Shown: positions 57,520-64,000 of the stretch, piece after piece
How positions within the stretch are numbered: the first letter of the stretch is position 1
Layout of the letters: every line of letters starts with the position of its first letter
Source: Chloroflexota bacterium
GTDB taxonomy: Bacteria; Chloroflexota; Anaerolineae; Anaerolineales; Villigracilaceae
Direction: 5' to 3'
Assembly (NCBI GenBank): GCA_016234485.1
Contig: JACRBL010000051.1
Span: forward strand, 1 to 64,000
Length of the DNA stretch: 64,000 nt
Made by a program: the position numbers and the translations under genes
The notes under the pieces: generated by a model
Told to the model about the DNA's origin: nothing
Seen by the model: only the letters and a program-made list of their open reading frames with translations
Databases searched by the model: none

Positions 57520-57686
57520 TTGGCTCATGTGTAAACAGTGTGCTGTCGTTGCGAGACGGTGTTCTGCCGTCGCCGCTTGCCCTGGTACGGCTTAAGCCGC
57601 ACGGTGCCAGGGAGAGCGCCCTCCTCGCACATCGTCCCGATGTCCGTCGGGAGAAACAAACGGCGCTTGTTTTACATATGAGCCAA
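57520..57686. mobile_element. MITE-like element with terminal inverted repeats, containing a CATTGCGAG-type core
   Basis: The left end TTGGCTCATGTGTAAAC (57520-57536) and right end GTTTTACATATGAGCCAA (57669-57686) are imperfect inverted repeats flanked by A-rich sequence. The interior holds a degenerate GTCGTTGCGAG...CTCGCA pair (57544-57630) with the CCCTGGTACGGC...GCCAGGG palindrome nested at 57580-57612. It has no coding capacity. It fills the second half of the gene-free stretch 57336-57728. Confidence 0.6.
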
Positions 57687-57728
57687 AAAATTATGTTGAG
57701 GATTTGTGCGTAAAGCGGGCTATGTGGG

Positions 57729-59156
57729 TTAGATGTGAGCAGGCAAGACCACGAAGAAGGAACTCCCCTGCCCCAGCGTGGATTCAACCCAAATTCGCCC
57801 CTGGTGGCTGTCTACAATGGATTTGACGATGGCAAGCCCCAGCCCTGAGCCAGCCACGCCCTCTGGCACATTTTCGCCGCGGAAGAATTTTTCGAAGATG
57901 TGAGGCTGGTCGGCTTGCGAGATGCCAGGGCCGTTATCGCTGACTTGCAGAATGACTTGCCCATCCTCGGCAGAGAGTTCAATGGTCACTTCGCCGCCCT
58001 GATGCGAATATTTTATGGCGTTCCCGATCAGGTTATCGAGCATCTGACGCAGGCGCAACGGATTGGCTTTGAGCGCGGGCAAGTTGGGAGCCGCGTGGAA
58101 TTTGACATTCAAGCCGTGAGCGCTGATCTGCCCGCCCAACAAGTCAACCGTATATCCGAGGATATTTTCGAGCTGGATGATTTCGCGGCGGGTGTCGAAT
58201 CCTGCTTCGAGACGTCCCAGGTCGAGCAGGTCATTTACAAGGGCCGTGATGTTTTGGATGCTGGCCTGCAGACGACCCATAAATTCGCGCTGGTGATCGT
58301 TGAGTGGCCCGGTGCGGCCAATCAATTCCGCATAACCCAAAACTGAGGTGAGAGGCGAGCGCAGATCGTGCGAAACGGTGTGGACGAAATCGCTTTTGAG
58401 GTGGTCAAGTTCTTTCAGGTAGGTGATGTCTTGCAAAGTGATAGCCGAGCCGACATTGGGAATGAGGGTATAGTGCGCGTTGAAAACACGTCCATCGTCG
58501 AAGTTGATCTCGTGATATTTCAATCCGTCCTCGGCGGAGCGCCCCAGCATGGATTGAAGATCGGGATGCGGAAAAGCCTGCGTCACTGGCCTGCCGAAGA
58601 CTGATTCGGGCGTTGCGCCAAACGCGTAAGCGGCGGCAGTGTTGATCAACACGATCCGTCCCTGCCTGTCGAGGATGACGACACCGTCGGCGATATTATT
58701 GAAGATGGTGTCGAAATCGTTCACCTGGCGCTGGAGCGAGGCGGTGGTACGTCCCACTTCATTACGCACCCAATCGCCAAGATGACGGGCGCGCGCTAAA
58801 CTGCGTTGAACGGCTGTCACCAAATCGTCGGTGCGGAGGGGCGGGCAAATGTATCCGCTCAGGCCAACGCGTAACACTTCCTTGGCGATGGCGTGCGTAT
58901 CTTTTTCAGCGTAGAGAAGAATCGGAAGGGTGGGAAAACGCTCCAATTGGGCCGCGGCCAGCTCCAGTCCAGATTGGCCGCGCAGGCGTTCGCCAATCAA
59001 CAACAGGCTGGGCGTGGACGCTTGCAACGCGCGCGCCAATCCGTCTGCGTCCTGGGCGATGGCGGTTTCATATCCCACGCTGCGCAAAGCCCGCTTCCCC
59101 AATTCAAGGAATGGAGATTCGTCTAAAGCAAGGAGGATCAAAGTGGGTCGGGTCAT
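57729..59156 (-). CDS. Hybrid sensor histidine kinase (degenerate receiver, PAS, HisKA, HATPase)
   Basis: The product is 475 residues. An N-terminal receiver-like domain (TLILLALDESPFLELG) lacks the phospho-acceptor: PSLLLIGERLRG has Gly where Asp is expected. A PAS domain (DTIFNNIADGVVILDRQGRIVLINTAAAYAFG) follows. Then HisKA (FVHTVSHDLRSPLTSVLGYAELI) and HATPase_c (NLIGNAIKYSHQGG, VSDNGPGIS, GSGLGLAIVKSIV) are intact. It overlaps the upstream receiver-GAF gene by 4 nt. The input is unknown and no classical response regulator sits next to it. Confidence 0.88.
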   Translation of the reverse strand: MTRPTLILLALDESPFLELGKRALRSVGYETAIAQDADGLARALQASTPSLLLIGERLRGQSGLELAAAQLERFPTLPILLYAEKDTHAIAKEVLRVGLSGYICPPLRTDDLVTAVQRSLARARHLGDWVRNEVGRTTASLQRQVNDFDTIFNNIADGVVILDRQGRIVLINTAAAYAFGATPESVFGRPVTQAFPHPDLQSMLGRSAEDGLKYHEINFDDGRVFNAHYTLIPNVGSAITLQDITYLKELDHLKSDFVHTVSHDLRSPLTSVLGYAELIGRTGPLNDHQREFMGRLQASIQNITALVNDLLDLGRLEAGFDTRREIIQLENILGYTVDLLGGQISAHGLNVKFHAAPNLPALKANPLRLRQMLDNLIGNAIKYSHQGGEVTIELSAEDGQVILQVSDNGPGISQADQPHIFEKFFRGENVPEGVAGSGLGLAIVKSIVDSHQGRIWVESTLGQGSSFFVVLPAHI

Positions 59157-60301
59157 GCGCGTCCCTGGCGGTCTTTCAGCGCTTCAGACATGCGTTGCGC
59201 GGCGGCGTTGGCGGAGTTGAGCGCCTTTTTTTGTTCGTCATTCAGGGAGCCGGTCTTGCCGGTCAACACCAGGCTCAAAGGGTAAAGGATTCCATCCAGG
59301 TCTTTTTGCGCTTCGACGCGTAGCGATTCGAGCAGGGCGTTTTTTTGTTTCTCGCCCGCGCTGGCGGCTTCGGCGTTTTGTTGCACCACATGGAAGAGCC
59401 GCTCGTTGACGAGGGAAATGGAGGCGTAATCGCAAATGGCTTCAAGCAGGGTTTGTTCGGTTTGGGCAAATGGTTTCAATGCCTTGCGGACCACCACCAG
59501 CAAGCCGATGACTTCATTGCGGACTTTGATGGGCGACACCGCGGCCGATTTGCCCAACGCGGCCACCTTGAACTTTTGGAGGGCCTCGCCGTGGATGAGC
59601 AAAGACTCGCCCGAAAGCGCCACCAGCGCGCTCACGCCGTCGTCGAGAGGCTGTCCCATTTTCTTGCCCCAGGAATCGGGCAGGCCGCGTTGCGCGGTGA
59701 GAACGTACGTTTTGTCGCGGTCGTCGCGCAAGAGTAGCCAGCCCAAATCGGCTCGCGCCACCTGCAACGATCCCGCCAAGATCCGCTCGAACAAGACGCG
59801 CCGATCGGTAAGGGAGACGACCGCCTTGCCGATGGCAACGATGGAGGTCAACTCGTTCACCTTGCGATGAAGTTCATCGTTGGCGGCTTTCAATTGCTCG
59901 TCCAGGCGCTGGCGGGCGTGAATCTCGCGCACCTGGGTGAGGACGCGGTCCACGGTGGCGACCACTTCGGCGTCGCGAGCGGGCCAGAGCAACACGTCGG
60001 TCGCGCCGAGGCGGAAGGCCTGAATAACATCCTGCTCTTTGCCTTTTTCGGCGATCACGATCAGCGGGGCGCGCGAATGTTGCGAAGTGAGCGCCACGAG
60101 CAGGTCTTTTCCGCTCAAGCCAGGGAGACTCAAATTTGCAACGACCAGGTCGGGGGGAGTCTGAAGCGCACGCTTGAGGGCCGATCCCGCGTCAGCGACG
60201 ATGTCCACTTGATAGCCTAAAGGTTGCAGAGCCTGACGGGCAATCAGGTCGCTGATATCGGGGTCGTTTTCTACAAGCAAAATGCGTTCAATAAGGGGCA
60301 T
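59153..60301 (-). CDS. Degenerate receiver plus GAF domain protein
   Basis: The product is 382 residues. The receiver-like N-terminus has ILLVENDPDISDL and PDLVVANLSLPGLSG, with Asn in place of the phospho-acceptor Asp. A coiled linker (EIHARQRLDEQLKAANDELHRKVNELTSI) leads to a GAF domain (LFERILAGSLQVARADLGWLLLRD to IGLLVVVRK), then a helical tail. No DNA-binding or kinase domain is present. It likely forms one signalling unit with the kinase it overlaps. Confidence 0.8.
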   Translation of the reverse strand: MPLIERILLVENDPDISDLIARQALQPLGYQVDIVADAGSALKRALQTPPDLVVANLSLPGLSGKDLLVALTSQHSRAPLIVIAEKGKEQDVIQAFRLGATDVLLWPARDAEVVATVDRVLTQVREIHARQRLDEQLKAANDELHRKVNELTSIVAIGKAVVSLTDRRVLFERILAGSLQVARADLGWLLLRDDRDKTYVLTAQRGLPDSWGKKMGQPLDDGVSALVALSGESLLIHGEALQKFKVAALGKSAAVSPIKVRNEVIGLLVVVRKALKPFAQTEQTLLEAICDYASISLVNERLFHVVQQNAEAASAGEKQKNALLESLRVEAQKDLDGILYPLSLVLTGKTGSLNDEQKKALNSANAAAQRMSEALKDRQGRA

Positions 60302-60373
60302 ATTTACCGCCAGTATGCACTATTAGGGCAGATATGGCGATTGTAACATTATTGCAGAAAAAAACGGAGATGA

Positions 60374-60379
60374 TATACT
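60374..60379 (+). promoter_or_regulatory. -10 box TATACT upstream of a small gene
   Basis: TATACT lies 12 nt before ATG 60392, divergent from the receiver-GAF gene, so the leader would be very short. No clear -35. Confidence 0.4.
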
Positions 60380-60391
60380 TGCAAAATCCCC

Positions 60392-60565
60392 ATGAAAACG
60401 CCTTCAGCAACCCACATCACCGCATTCGACACCGTACGCGGGCTGGCCGCGCTCACCCATCGCTTCGTCAAAGTCCCGAGCATGGCCTTCGGCGAGTCTC
60501 TGCCCAAACGCTACGCGGACTGGAAGACACACCGCGCCCAATCGCAACCTGTCAGCGGGAAATAG
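60392..60565 (+). CDS. Small protein of unknown function (57 residues)
   Basis: The frame opens at ATG 60392 and ends at TAG 60563-60565. It gives a 57-residue basic protein (ITAFDTVRGLAALTHRFVKV, then MAFGESLPKRYADWKTHRAQ). I do not recognise it. Support is its promoter-like TATACT and its place directly before the GT2 gene. A following 17-codon frame (60568-60621) overlaps the GT2 start and may be a leader or chance. Confidence 0.4.
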   Translation: MKTPSATHITAFDTVRGLAALTHRFVKVPSMAFGESLPKRYADWKTHRAQSQPVSGK

Positions 60566-60620
60566 CCATGTCTGAGCCGCTGTTCGGAATTTCAAATCTC
60601 GCCTTCGCGGAATTGCCGTG

Positions 60621-61538
60621 ATGAAACCTTCGCCCGCGCTGACCGTCATCGTCCCTGTTTACAACGAAGCCGAATCCCTGCCCGAGTTTTTGCCGCGCCT
60701 GCTGGATTTTTGCGCGCGCCACAATTGGGAACTCGTCTTCGTCAACGATGGCTCGCGCGACGACTCAAAGCGGATTCTCGAAAGCCACGCCAACCCGCCC
60801 GCGGTGCGCGTCCTCCTCCACAAGGTCAATCGCGGTTACGGCGGCGCGCTCAAAACGGGGTTGCTCGACGCGTCCACGCCCTACGCGGTGACGATTGACG
60901 GCGACGGCCAGCACGATCCCGAAGACATTCTGCGCGTCTTCCAATTCGCGCTCGAAAACGATGCCGACCTCGTTATCGGCCGCCGCGACCATTCTCACAA
61001 ACCCAATTGGTATCGCGAACTCGGCAAGTCCATCATCCGACGCTTCACGCGCCTGCTCATGCCGCTTCCTATTCAAGACCTCAATTCGGGCTTCAAACTT
61101 TACCGCGCCGAACTCGCGCAGGCCTACCTGCCCGTCTGCCCCGATTCGATGGCCTTCAGCGACGTGATAGCGCTGACCTTCCTCAATCAAAAAGACCTCG
61201 TGCTGGAACACCCGATCCACGTCCACGCCCGCAAAAAGGGGAAAAGTTCCATCAGCGCCTACACCGCCATCGAGACCGTAATGGAGATTCTCAACCTTGT
61301 GATGCTCTTCAACCCGTTGAAGATCTTCCTCAGCCTCTCGGCGGTTTGCTTCGCCTTCGGCATCCTGTGGGGGACGCCCATCCTGCTACTCGACCGCGGC
61401 GTCAGCGTGGGAGCCATGCTCGCCATCGTGAGCGGGCTGATATTCTTCGTTATCGGCCTCGTCGCCAGCCAATTATCGTCCATGCGGCTGGGAGAATTGA
61501 GCGCGCGACGCCAAAAGATTCGGGCGGAGAAAAAATAA
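60621..61538 (+). CDS. Glycosyltransferase family 2 (dolichol-phosphate mannosyltransferase-like)
   Basis: The product is 305 residues: ALTVIVPVYNEAESLPEFLPRLLDF, LVFVNDGSRDDS and the metal motif VTIDGDGQHDPEDI are GT2 signatures. Two C-terminal membrane helices (FLSLSAVCFAFGILWGTPILL and VGAMLAIVSGLIFFVIGLVA) match polyprenyl-phosphate GTs. It probably charges a lipid carrier. ATG 60621 overlaps the preceding short frame, and GTG 60618 is an alternative start. Confidence 0.85.
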   Translation: MKPSPALTVIVPVYNEAESLPEFLPRLLDFCARHNWELVFVNDGSRDDSKRILESHANPPAVRVLLHKVNRGYGGALKTGLLDASTPYAVTIDGDGQHDPEDILRVFQFALENDADLVIGRRDHSHKPNWYRELGKSIIRRFTRLLMPLPIQDLNSGFKLYRAELAQAYLPVCPDSMAFSDVIALTFLNQKDLVLEHPIHVHARKKGKSSISAYTAIETVMEILNLVMLFNPLKIFLSLSAVCFAFGILWGTPILLLDRGVSVGAMLAIVSGLIFFVIGLVASQLSSMRLGELSARRQKIRAEKK

Positions 61539-61664
61539 CCAATCCCGACAAATGCGAGAGATGTCATCCAAAAATCAAGTCACTTGTCAGACCAATTTAT
61601 GACGCGTGTCACTGGCTGAAAAGCCCCCTTTCCCTTAAACTGGAAGTGTAGTCAGGATGTTGAC

Positions 61665-61883
61665 ATGGCGCTGAAAACTTGGCAAATCGAAAAGATCAAG
61701 TACTGCGAACACGTTGGACACGAGATTGCGATGGAAGTGGAAGTGATCTACCCATCCGAACACCTCCCCGATCCACGCCCGCTCGTGGTGGCCCATCGCT
61801 GTTCCAACGCCGTCGCCTGCAACATGTTGGACAAAGCCGTCTGCAAATGGTGCGGCGCCAACCCTGACCACGACCCAATGTAG
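61665..61883 (+). CDS. Small Cys-containing protein of unknown function
   Basis: The product is 72 residues with a C-terminal Cys cluster (HRCSNAVACNMLDKAVCKWCG) suited to metal binding, and one Cys near the N-terminus. AGGA lies about 9 nt upstream of ATG 61665. A terminator follows. The coding look and Cys pattern support a real gene. I do not recognise a family. Confidence 0.6.
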   Translation: MALKTWQIEKIKYCEHVGHEIAMEVEVIYPSEHLPDPRPLVVAHRCSNAVACNMLDKAVCKWCGANPDHDPM

Positions 61884-61936
61884 TGACCAACAGGCCACAA
61901 GCCTGTGGCATCTCTCCTCCCTCTGAGTTGGCTTAA

Positions 61937-61968
61937 GGTAATCCCCGCGTTCTCCCGCGGGGATTACC
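61937..61968. terminator. Bidirectional terminator
   Basis: Perfect 13-bp stem GGTAATCCCCGCG / CGCGGGGATTACC with a 6-nt loop, between the small Cys protein and tupC. Confidence 0.88.
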
Positions 61969-61970
61969 GT

Positions 61971-62693
61971 TTAATACATCTCCTTCAAAAACGCCGCCAC
62001 GTCCAGATCTGCTGGATGCAACTTCACCTGCCGCGGCGTCCCCACCTGTTTCAACTTACCACCCACAATCACTGCCACGCGCTGTCCCACCTGTGCGGCC
62101 TCGCTCAAATTGTGCGTCACAAAAACCGTCGTGCGATGATCCTCCGCCAGCAGGCCAGATAAATCCGACAACAACCCCGCGCGCGTGGGCGGATCGAGCG
62201 CGGCGAACGGCTCATCGAGCAGGATCAACTCTGGATTGAGCGCGAACGCCCGCGCCAAACCGACTCTCTGCGCCTCCCCACCCGACAATTGGCCGGCTCG
62301 CCGCTTCGACAGCGAATCCACGCCGAGGCGCTTCATCCACGCGTGGGCGCGTTCGCGCGCCTCCCCGCGCCCCACGCCGCGGAATTTCAACCCCAGCGAC
62401 ACATTCTCTTCCACCGTCATATCCATCAACAGCGGAGACTGAAACACAAAGGCCAGCCTGCGCCGATATTCCAGGTCATTCCATTCGCCCAGTGGAATCC
62501 CATTCACGCGAATCTCCCCGCGCGCAGGGCGGATGAGATTCGCGAGCGCCAGCAAAAGCGTGCTCTTCCCCGCGCCGTTCGGCCCGACCACCGTCAATGT
62601 CTCCCCGCGCGGAATCGTCAGCGCGTCCACTTCCAACGCCACGCGCTCCTTCCGCTTGATTTGCAGTTCTTTTATCTCGATAAAAAAATTCAT
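61971..62693 (-). CDS. tupC: Tungstate ABC transporter ATP-binding protein
   Basis: The product is 240 residues: Walker A VVGPNGAGKSTLLLALANL, Q-loop FVFQSPLLMDMTVEENVSLGL, signature LSGGEAQRVGLARAFALNPELILLDEPFAALD and switch TTVFVTHNLSEAAQ. With tupB and a clear tupA upstream in the same direction, it powers high-affinity tungstate uptake, supplying tungsten to molybdopterin-type enzymes. A repeat element separates it from tupB. Confidence 0.9.
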   Translation of the reverse strand: MNFFIEIKELQIKRKERVALEVDALTIPRGETLTVVGPNGAGKSTLLLALANLIRPARGEIRVNGIPLGEWNDLEYRRRLAFVFQSPLLMDMTVEENVSLGLKFRGVGRGEARERAHAWMKRLGVDSLSKRRAGQLSGGEAQRVGLARAFALNPELILLDEPFAALDPPTRAGLLSDLSGLLAEDHRTTVFVTHNLSEAAQVGQRVAVIVGGKLKQVGTPRQVKLHPADLDVAAFLKEMY

Positions 62694-62706
62694 CCTTCAC
62701 TCCGTT

Positions 62707-62820
62707 CGTCGTTGCGAGGAAGGTGGTTTTCCCGACGAAGCAATCCCCTGTCCGTGGGGAGAGATTGCTTCGCTTGGCCTCGATATAAAAAGAGTCCTGC
62801 GCAACCCGCTCGCAAAGACG
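62707..62820. repeat. CATTGCGAG-type palindromic element, copy 7 (diverged)
   Basis: Arms are CGTCGTTGCGAG (62707-62718) and CTCGCAAAGACG (62809-62820), with inner GAAGCAATC / GATTGCTTC. It fills the tupB-tupC gap without an evident promoter. Confidence 0.82.
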
Positions 62821-62850
62821 GATAAAGTGTTGGGGCATTAAAGAATTTTT

Positions 62851-63495
62851 TCATCGTCGCGCCCCCTTCTGTTGTACCCACGTTAACGCTAGATTGATGA
62901 GATACGTGATCGCCAGCAATAACGCGCTCAACGCCAGCGCGCGCTCAAATTCTCCCTTGCTTGTTTCCAAAACAATGGCGGTCGTCAGCACGCGCGTCTG
63001 TCCCCTGATATTTCCGCCCACCATCATGGATGCGCCGACTTCCGATATGACGGAACCGAATCCCGCCATGAGCGCGGCCAAAAGCGGAAGCCGCGCCTCG
63101 CGCCACAGCGTCCAGACCATTTGTCCGCGTGAGGCGCCGAGGCCCAACAATTGCAGAGAAAGGCGCGGGTCGAGCGAGGCCAGCGCGGCCGCGGTCAGTC
63201 CCGTCACCACGGGCGCGGCGATCACCGTCTGCGCGATGATGATCGCCCAGGGTGTGTAGATCAGACGAAAGTCCCCGAGCGGACCCGAGCGCCAAAGCGT
63301 CATCGCGACCACGAGACCGACCACCACAGGCGGCAACGCCATCCCCGTGTTAACGATGCTCAGGATGAAGGCGCGTCCGCGAAACTCGCCCAATGCCAGC
63401 CATGTGCCAAGAGGCAATCCAATCAACAGGCTGACAATCGTGGCAAGCGCCGAGACTTGAAGGGAGAGGAGGGTGATTTCAAAAATATCGGGCAT
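62851..63495 (-). CDS. tupB: Tungstate ABC transporter permease
   Basis: The product is 214 residues with five or six membrane helices. It has the permease loop LGLGASRGQMVWTLWREARLPLLAALMAGFGSVISEVGASMMVGGNI (EAA-like) and an N-terminal ITLLSLQVSALATIVSLLIGLPLG. It forms the channel with TupC. Identity follows from the adjacent tupA. Confidence 0.9.
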   Translation of the reverse strand: MPDIFEITLLSLQVSALATIVSLLIGLPLGTWLALGEFRGRAFILSIVNTGMALPPVVVGLVVAMTLWRSGPLGDFRLIYTPWAIIIAQTVIAAPVVTGLTAAALASLDPRLSLQLLGLGASRGQMVWTLWREARLPLLAALMAGFGSVISEVGASMMVGGNIRGQTRVLTTAIVLETSKGEFERALALSALLLAITYLINLALTWVQQKGARR

Positions 63496-63507
63496 GAGAT
63501 AAAAACA

Positions 63508-63541
63508 TAATGCGTAAAATGCAATTACGTTTTACGCATTA
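63508..63541. repeat. Palindromic mini-repeat TAATGCGTAAAA
   Basis: Perfect 12-bp arms TAATGCGTAAAA (63508-63519) and TTTTACGCATTA (63530-63541) flank a 10-nt loop between tupA and tupB. It is related in composition to the TACGCAATACGCA family. Confidence 0.8.
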
Positions 63542-63563
63542 CGGATGAATTACACAGTCGTGA

Positions 63564-64000
63564 TTACAGTCCCAAATCCGCGTCCGTCTTATCCGCGTCG
63601 GGATAGAAGAGCGGCTGGCCGAATTTTTCGAGTCCAAACTCGCCAATGATTTTCTGCGTGGCTTCGGCAATCATAAATTTGGCGAACGCCAGCGCGCCCT
63701 TGTAATTCGCCTTCGGCCATTTATCGGGGCTGACGGTGATGACGTGGTACACGTTGAGCAAAGAAGTATCGCCTTCCACAAGAATCTCCAATTGCAAGTT
63801 GTCTTTGTTAGCGAGATAAGTGGCGCGGTCGGCGAGGATGTAAGCGCTTTTTTCATTTGCAATCGTCAACGAAGCGCCCATGCCCTGCCCCGTTTCGAGA
63901 TACCAGGCCCGCCCAGCGGGATCCATCGCGGCGGATTTCCACAGCGCGAGTTCTTTCTTGTGCGTGCCAGAGTCATCGCCGCGGGTGATGAATTGCGCGC
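63564..64000 (-). CDS. tupA: Tungstate-binding protein TupA, C-terminal part (cut by window end)
   Basis: The visible 144 residues begin at the window edge: FITRGDDSGTHKKELALWKSAA is the diagnostic TupA motif. YLETGQGMGASLTIANEKSAYILADRATYL and VNVYHVITVSPDKWP-like VYHVITVSPDKWPKANYKGALAFAKFMI follow. TupA captures tungstate outside the membrane and passes it to TupB. The N-terminus, signal peptide and promoter lie beyond the window. Confidence 0.94.
   Translation of the reverse strand, partial: AQFITRGDDSGTHKKELALWKSAAMDPAGRAWYLETGQGMGASLTIANEKSAYILADRATYLANKDNLQLEILVEGDTSLLNVYHVITVSPDKWPKANYKGALAFAKFMIAEATQKIIGEFGLEKFGQPLFYPDADKTDADLGL

Noticed and set aside
61971-64000. Molybdenum/tungsten cofactor riboswitch for the tup operon.
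   Set aside because: The operon's 5' end lies beyond the right edge, so its leader cannot be seen. None is visible between tupA, tupB and tupC.

Overview
The window is about 64 kb of a GC-rich bacterial chromosome. It most resembles a member of the Chloroflexota, class Anaerolineae. That placement is inferred from gene content: Nbr1-like Ig lipoprotein, bacterial translin, DUF3467, DUF951, a CxxxY-type CcmE, many multihaem cytochromes and leaderless -10 boxes. No rRNA or other marker in the window confirms it. I saw no tRNA, rRNA, CRISPR array or intact insertion sequence.

Layout. 0.2-3.2 kb is a housekeeping run: DUF951, a GT28 glycolipid transferase, tsaE, tsaB, rimI. 3.3-20.3 kb is a surface polysaccharide locus: nucleotide-sugar dehydrogenase, epimerase, flippase, glycosyltransferases, GT-C protein, gmd, pyruvyl transferase, methyltransferases and an LPG-synthase-like membrane protein. 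A STAND/NB-ARC-TPR protein interrupts it. 20.4-24.8 kb holds a cytochrome b plus nonahaem cytochrome c pair, divergent from a NarL-type two-component system. 25.1-34.2 kb is a full System I cytochrome c maturation operon (ccmE, F, H, thioredoxin, CcmI-like, a cytochrome c, ccmA, B, C, D). It is followed by a secreted transglycosylase.

35.9-45.9 kb is a redox locus. On the minus strand lie a LysR regulator, an octahaem cytochrome, a Tat-type 4x[4Fe-4S] protein and an NrfD-like membrane protein. On the plus strand lie a twelve-haem lipoprotein cytochrome with an in-frame UGA and a SECIS-like hairpin, a lipoprotein with four active-site rhodanese domains, and a membrane HdrD/GlpC-like Fe-S oxidoreductase. 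The Ccm operon would mature these cytochromes, and quinone-linked NrfD, cytochrome b and HdrD-like modules would feed or drain them.

46-57 kb carries an Nbr1-like lipoprotein, a TPR protein, polA, an unusual receiver-roadblock-IS200-like fusion, a metallo-hydrolase, and an ssb-DUF3467-translin-membrane protein-DNPH1-like run. 57.3-57.7 kb is a 393-bp gene-poor stretch with a candidate small RNA and a MITE-like element. 57.7-64 kb holds two sensory proteins with degenerate receivers, a GT2, small proteins, and the tungstate transporter tupC-tupB-tupA, with tupA cut by the window end.

The strongest unexplained pattern is a dense set of dispersed palindromic mini-repeats of several sequence families. 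Some are nested in one another. Several lie inside reading frames, where they supply protein sequence without breaking the frame.
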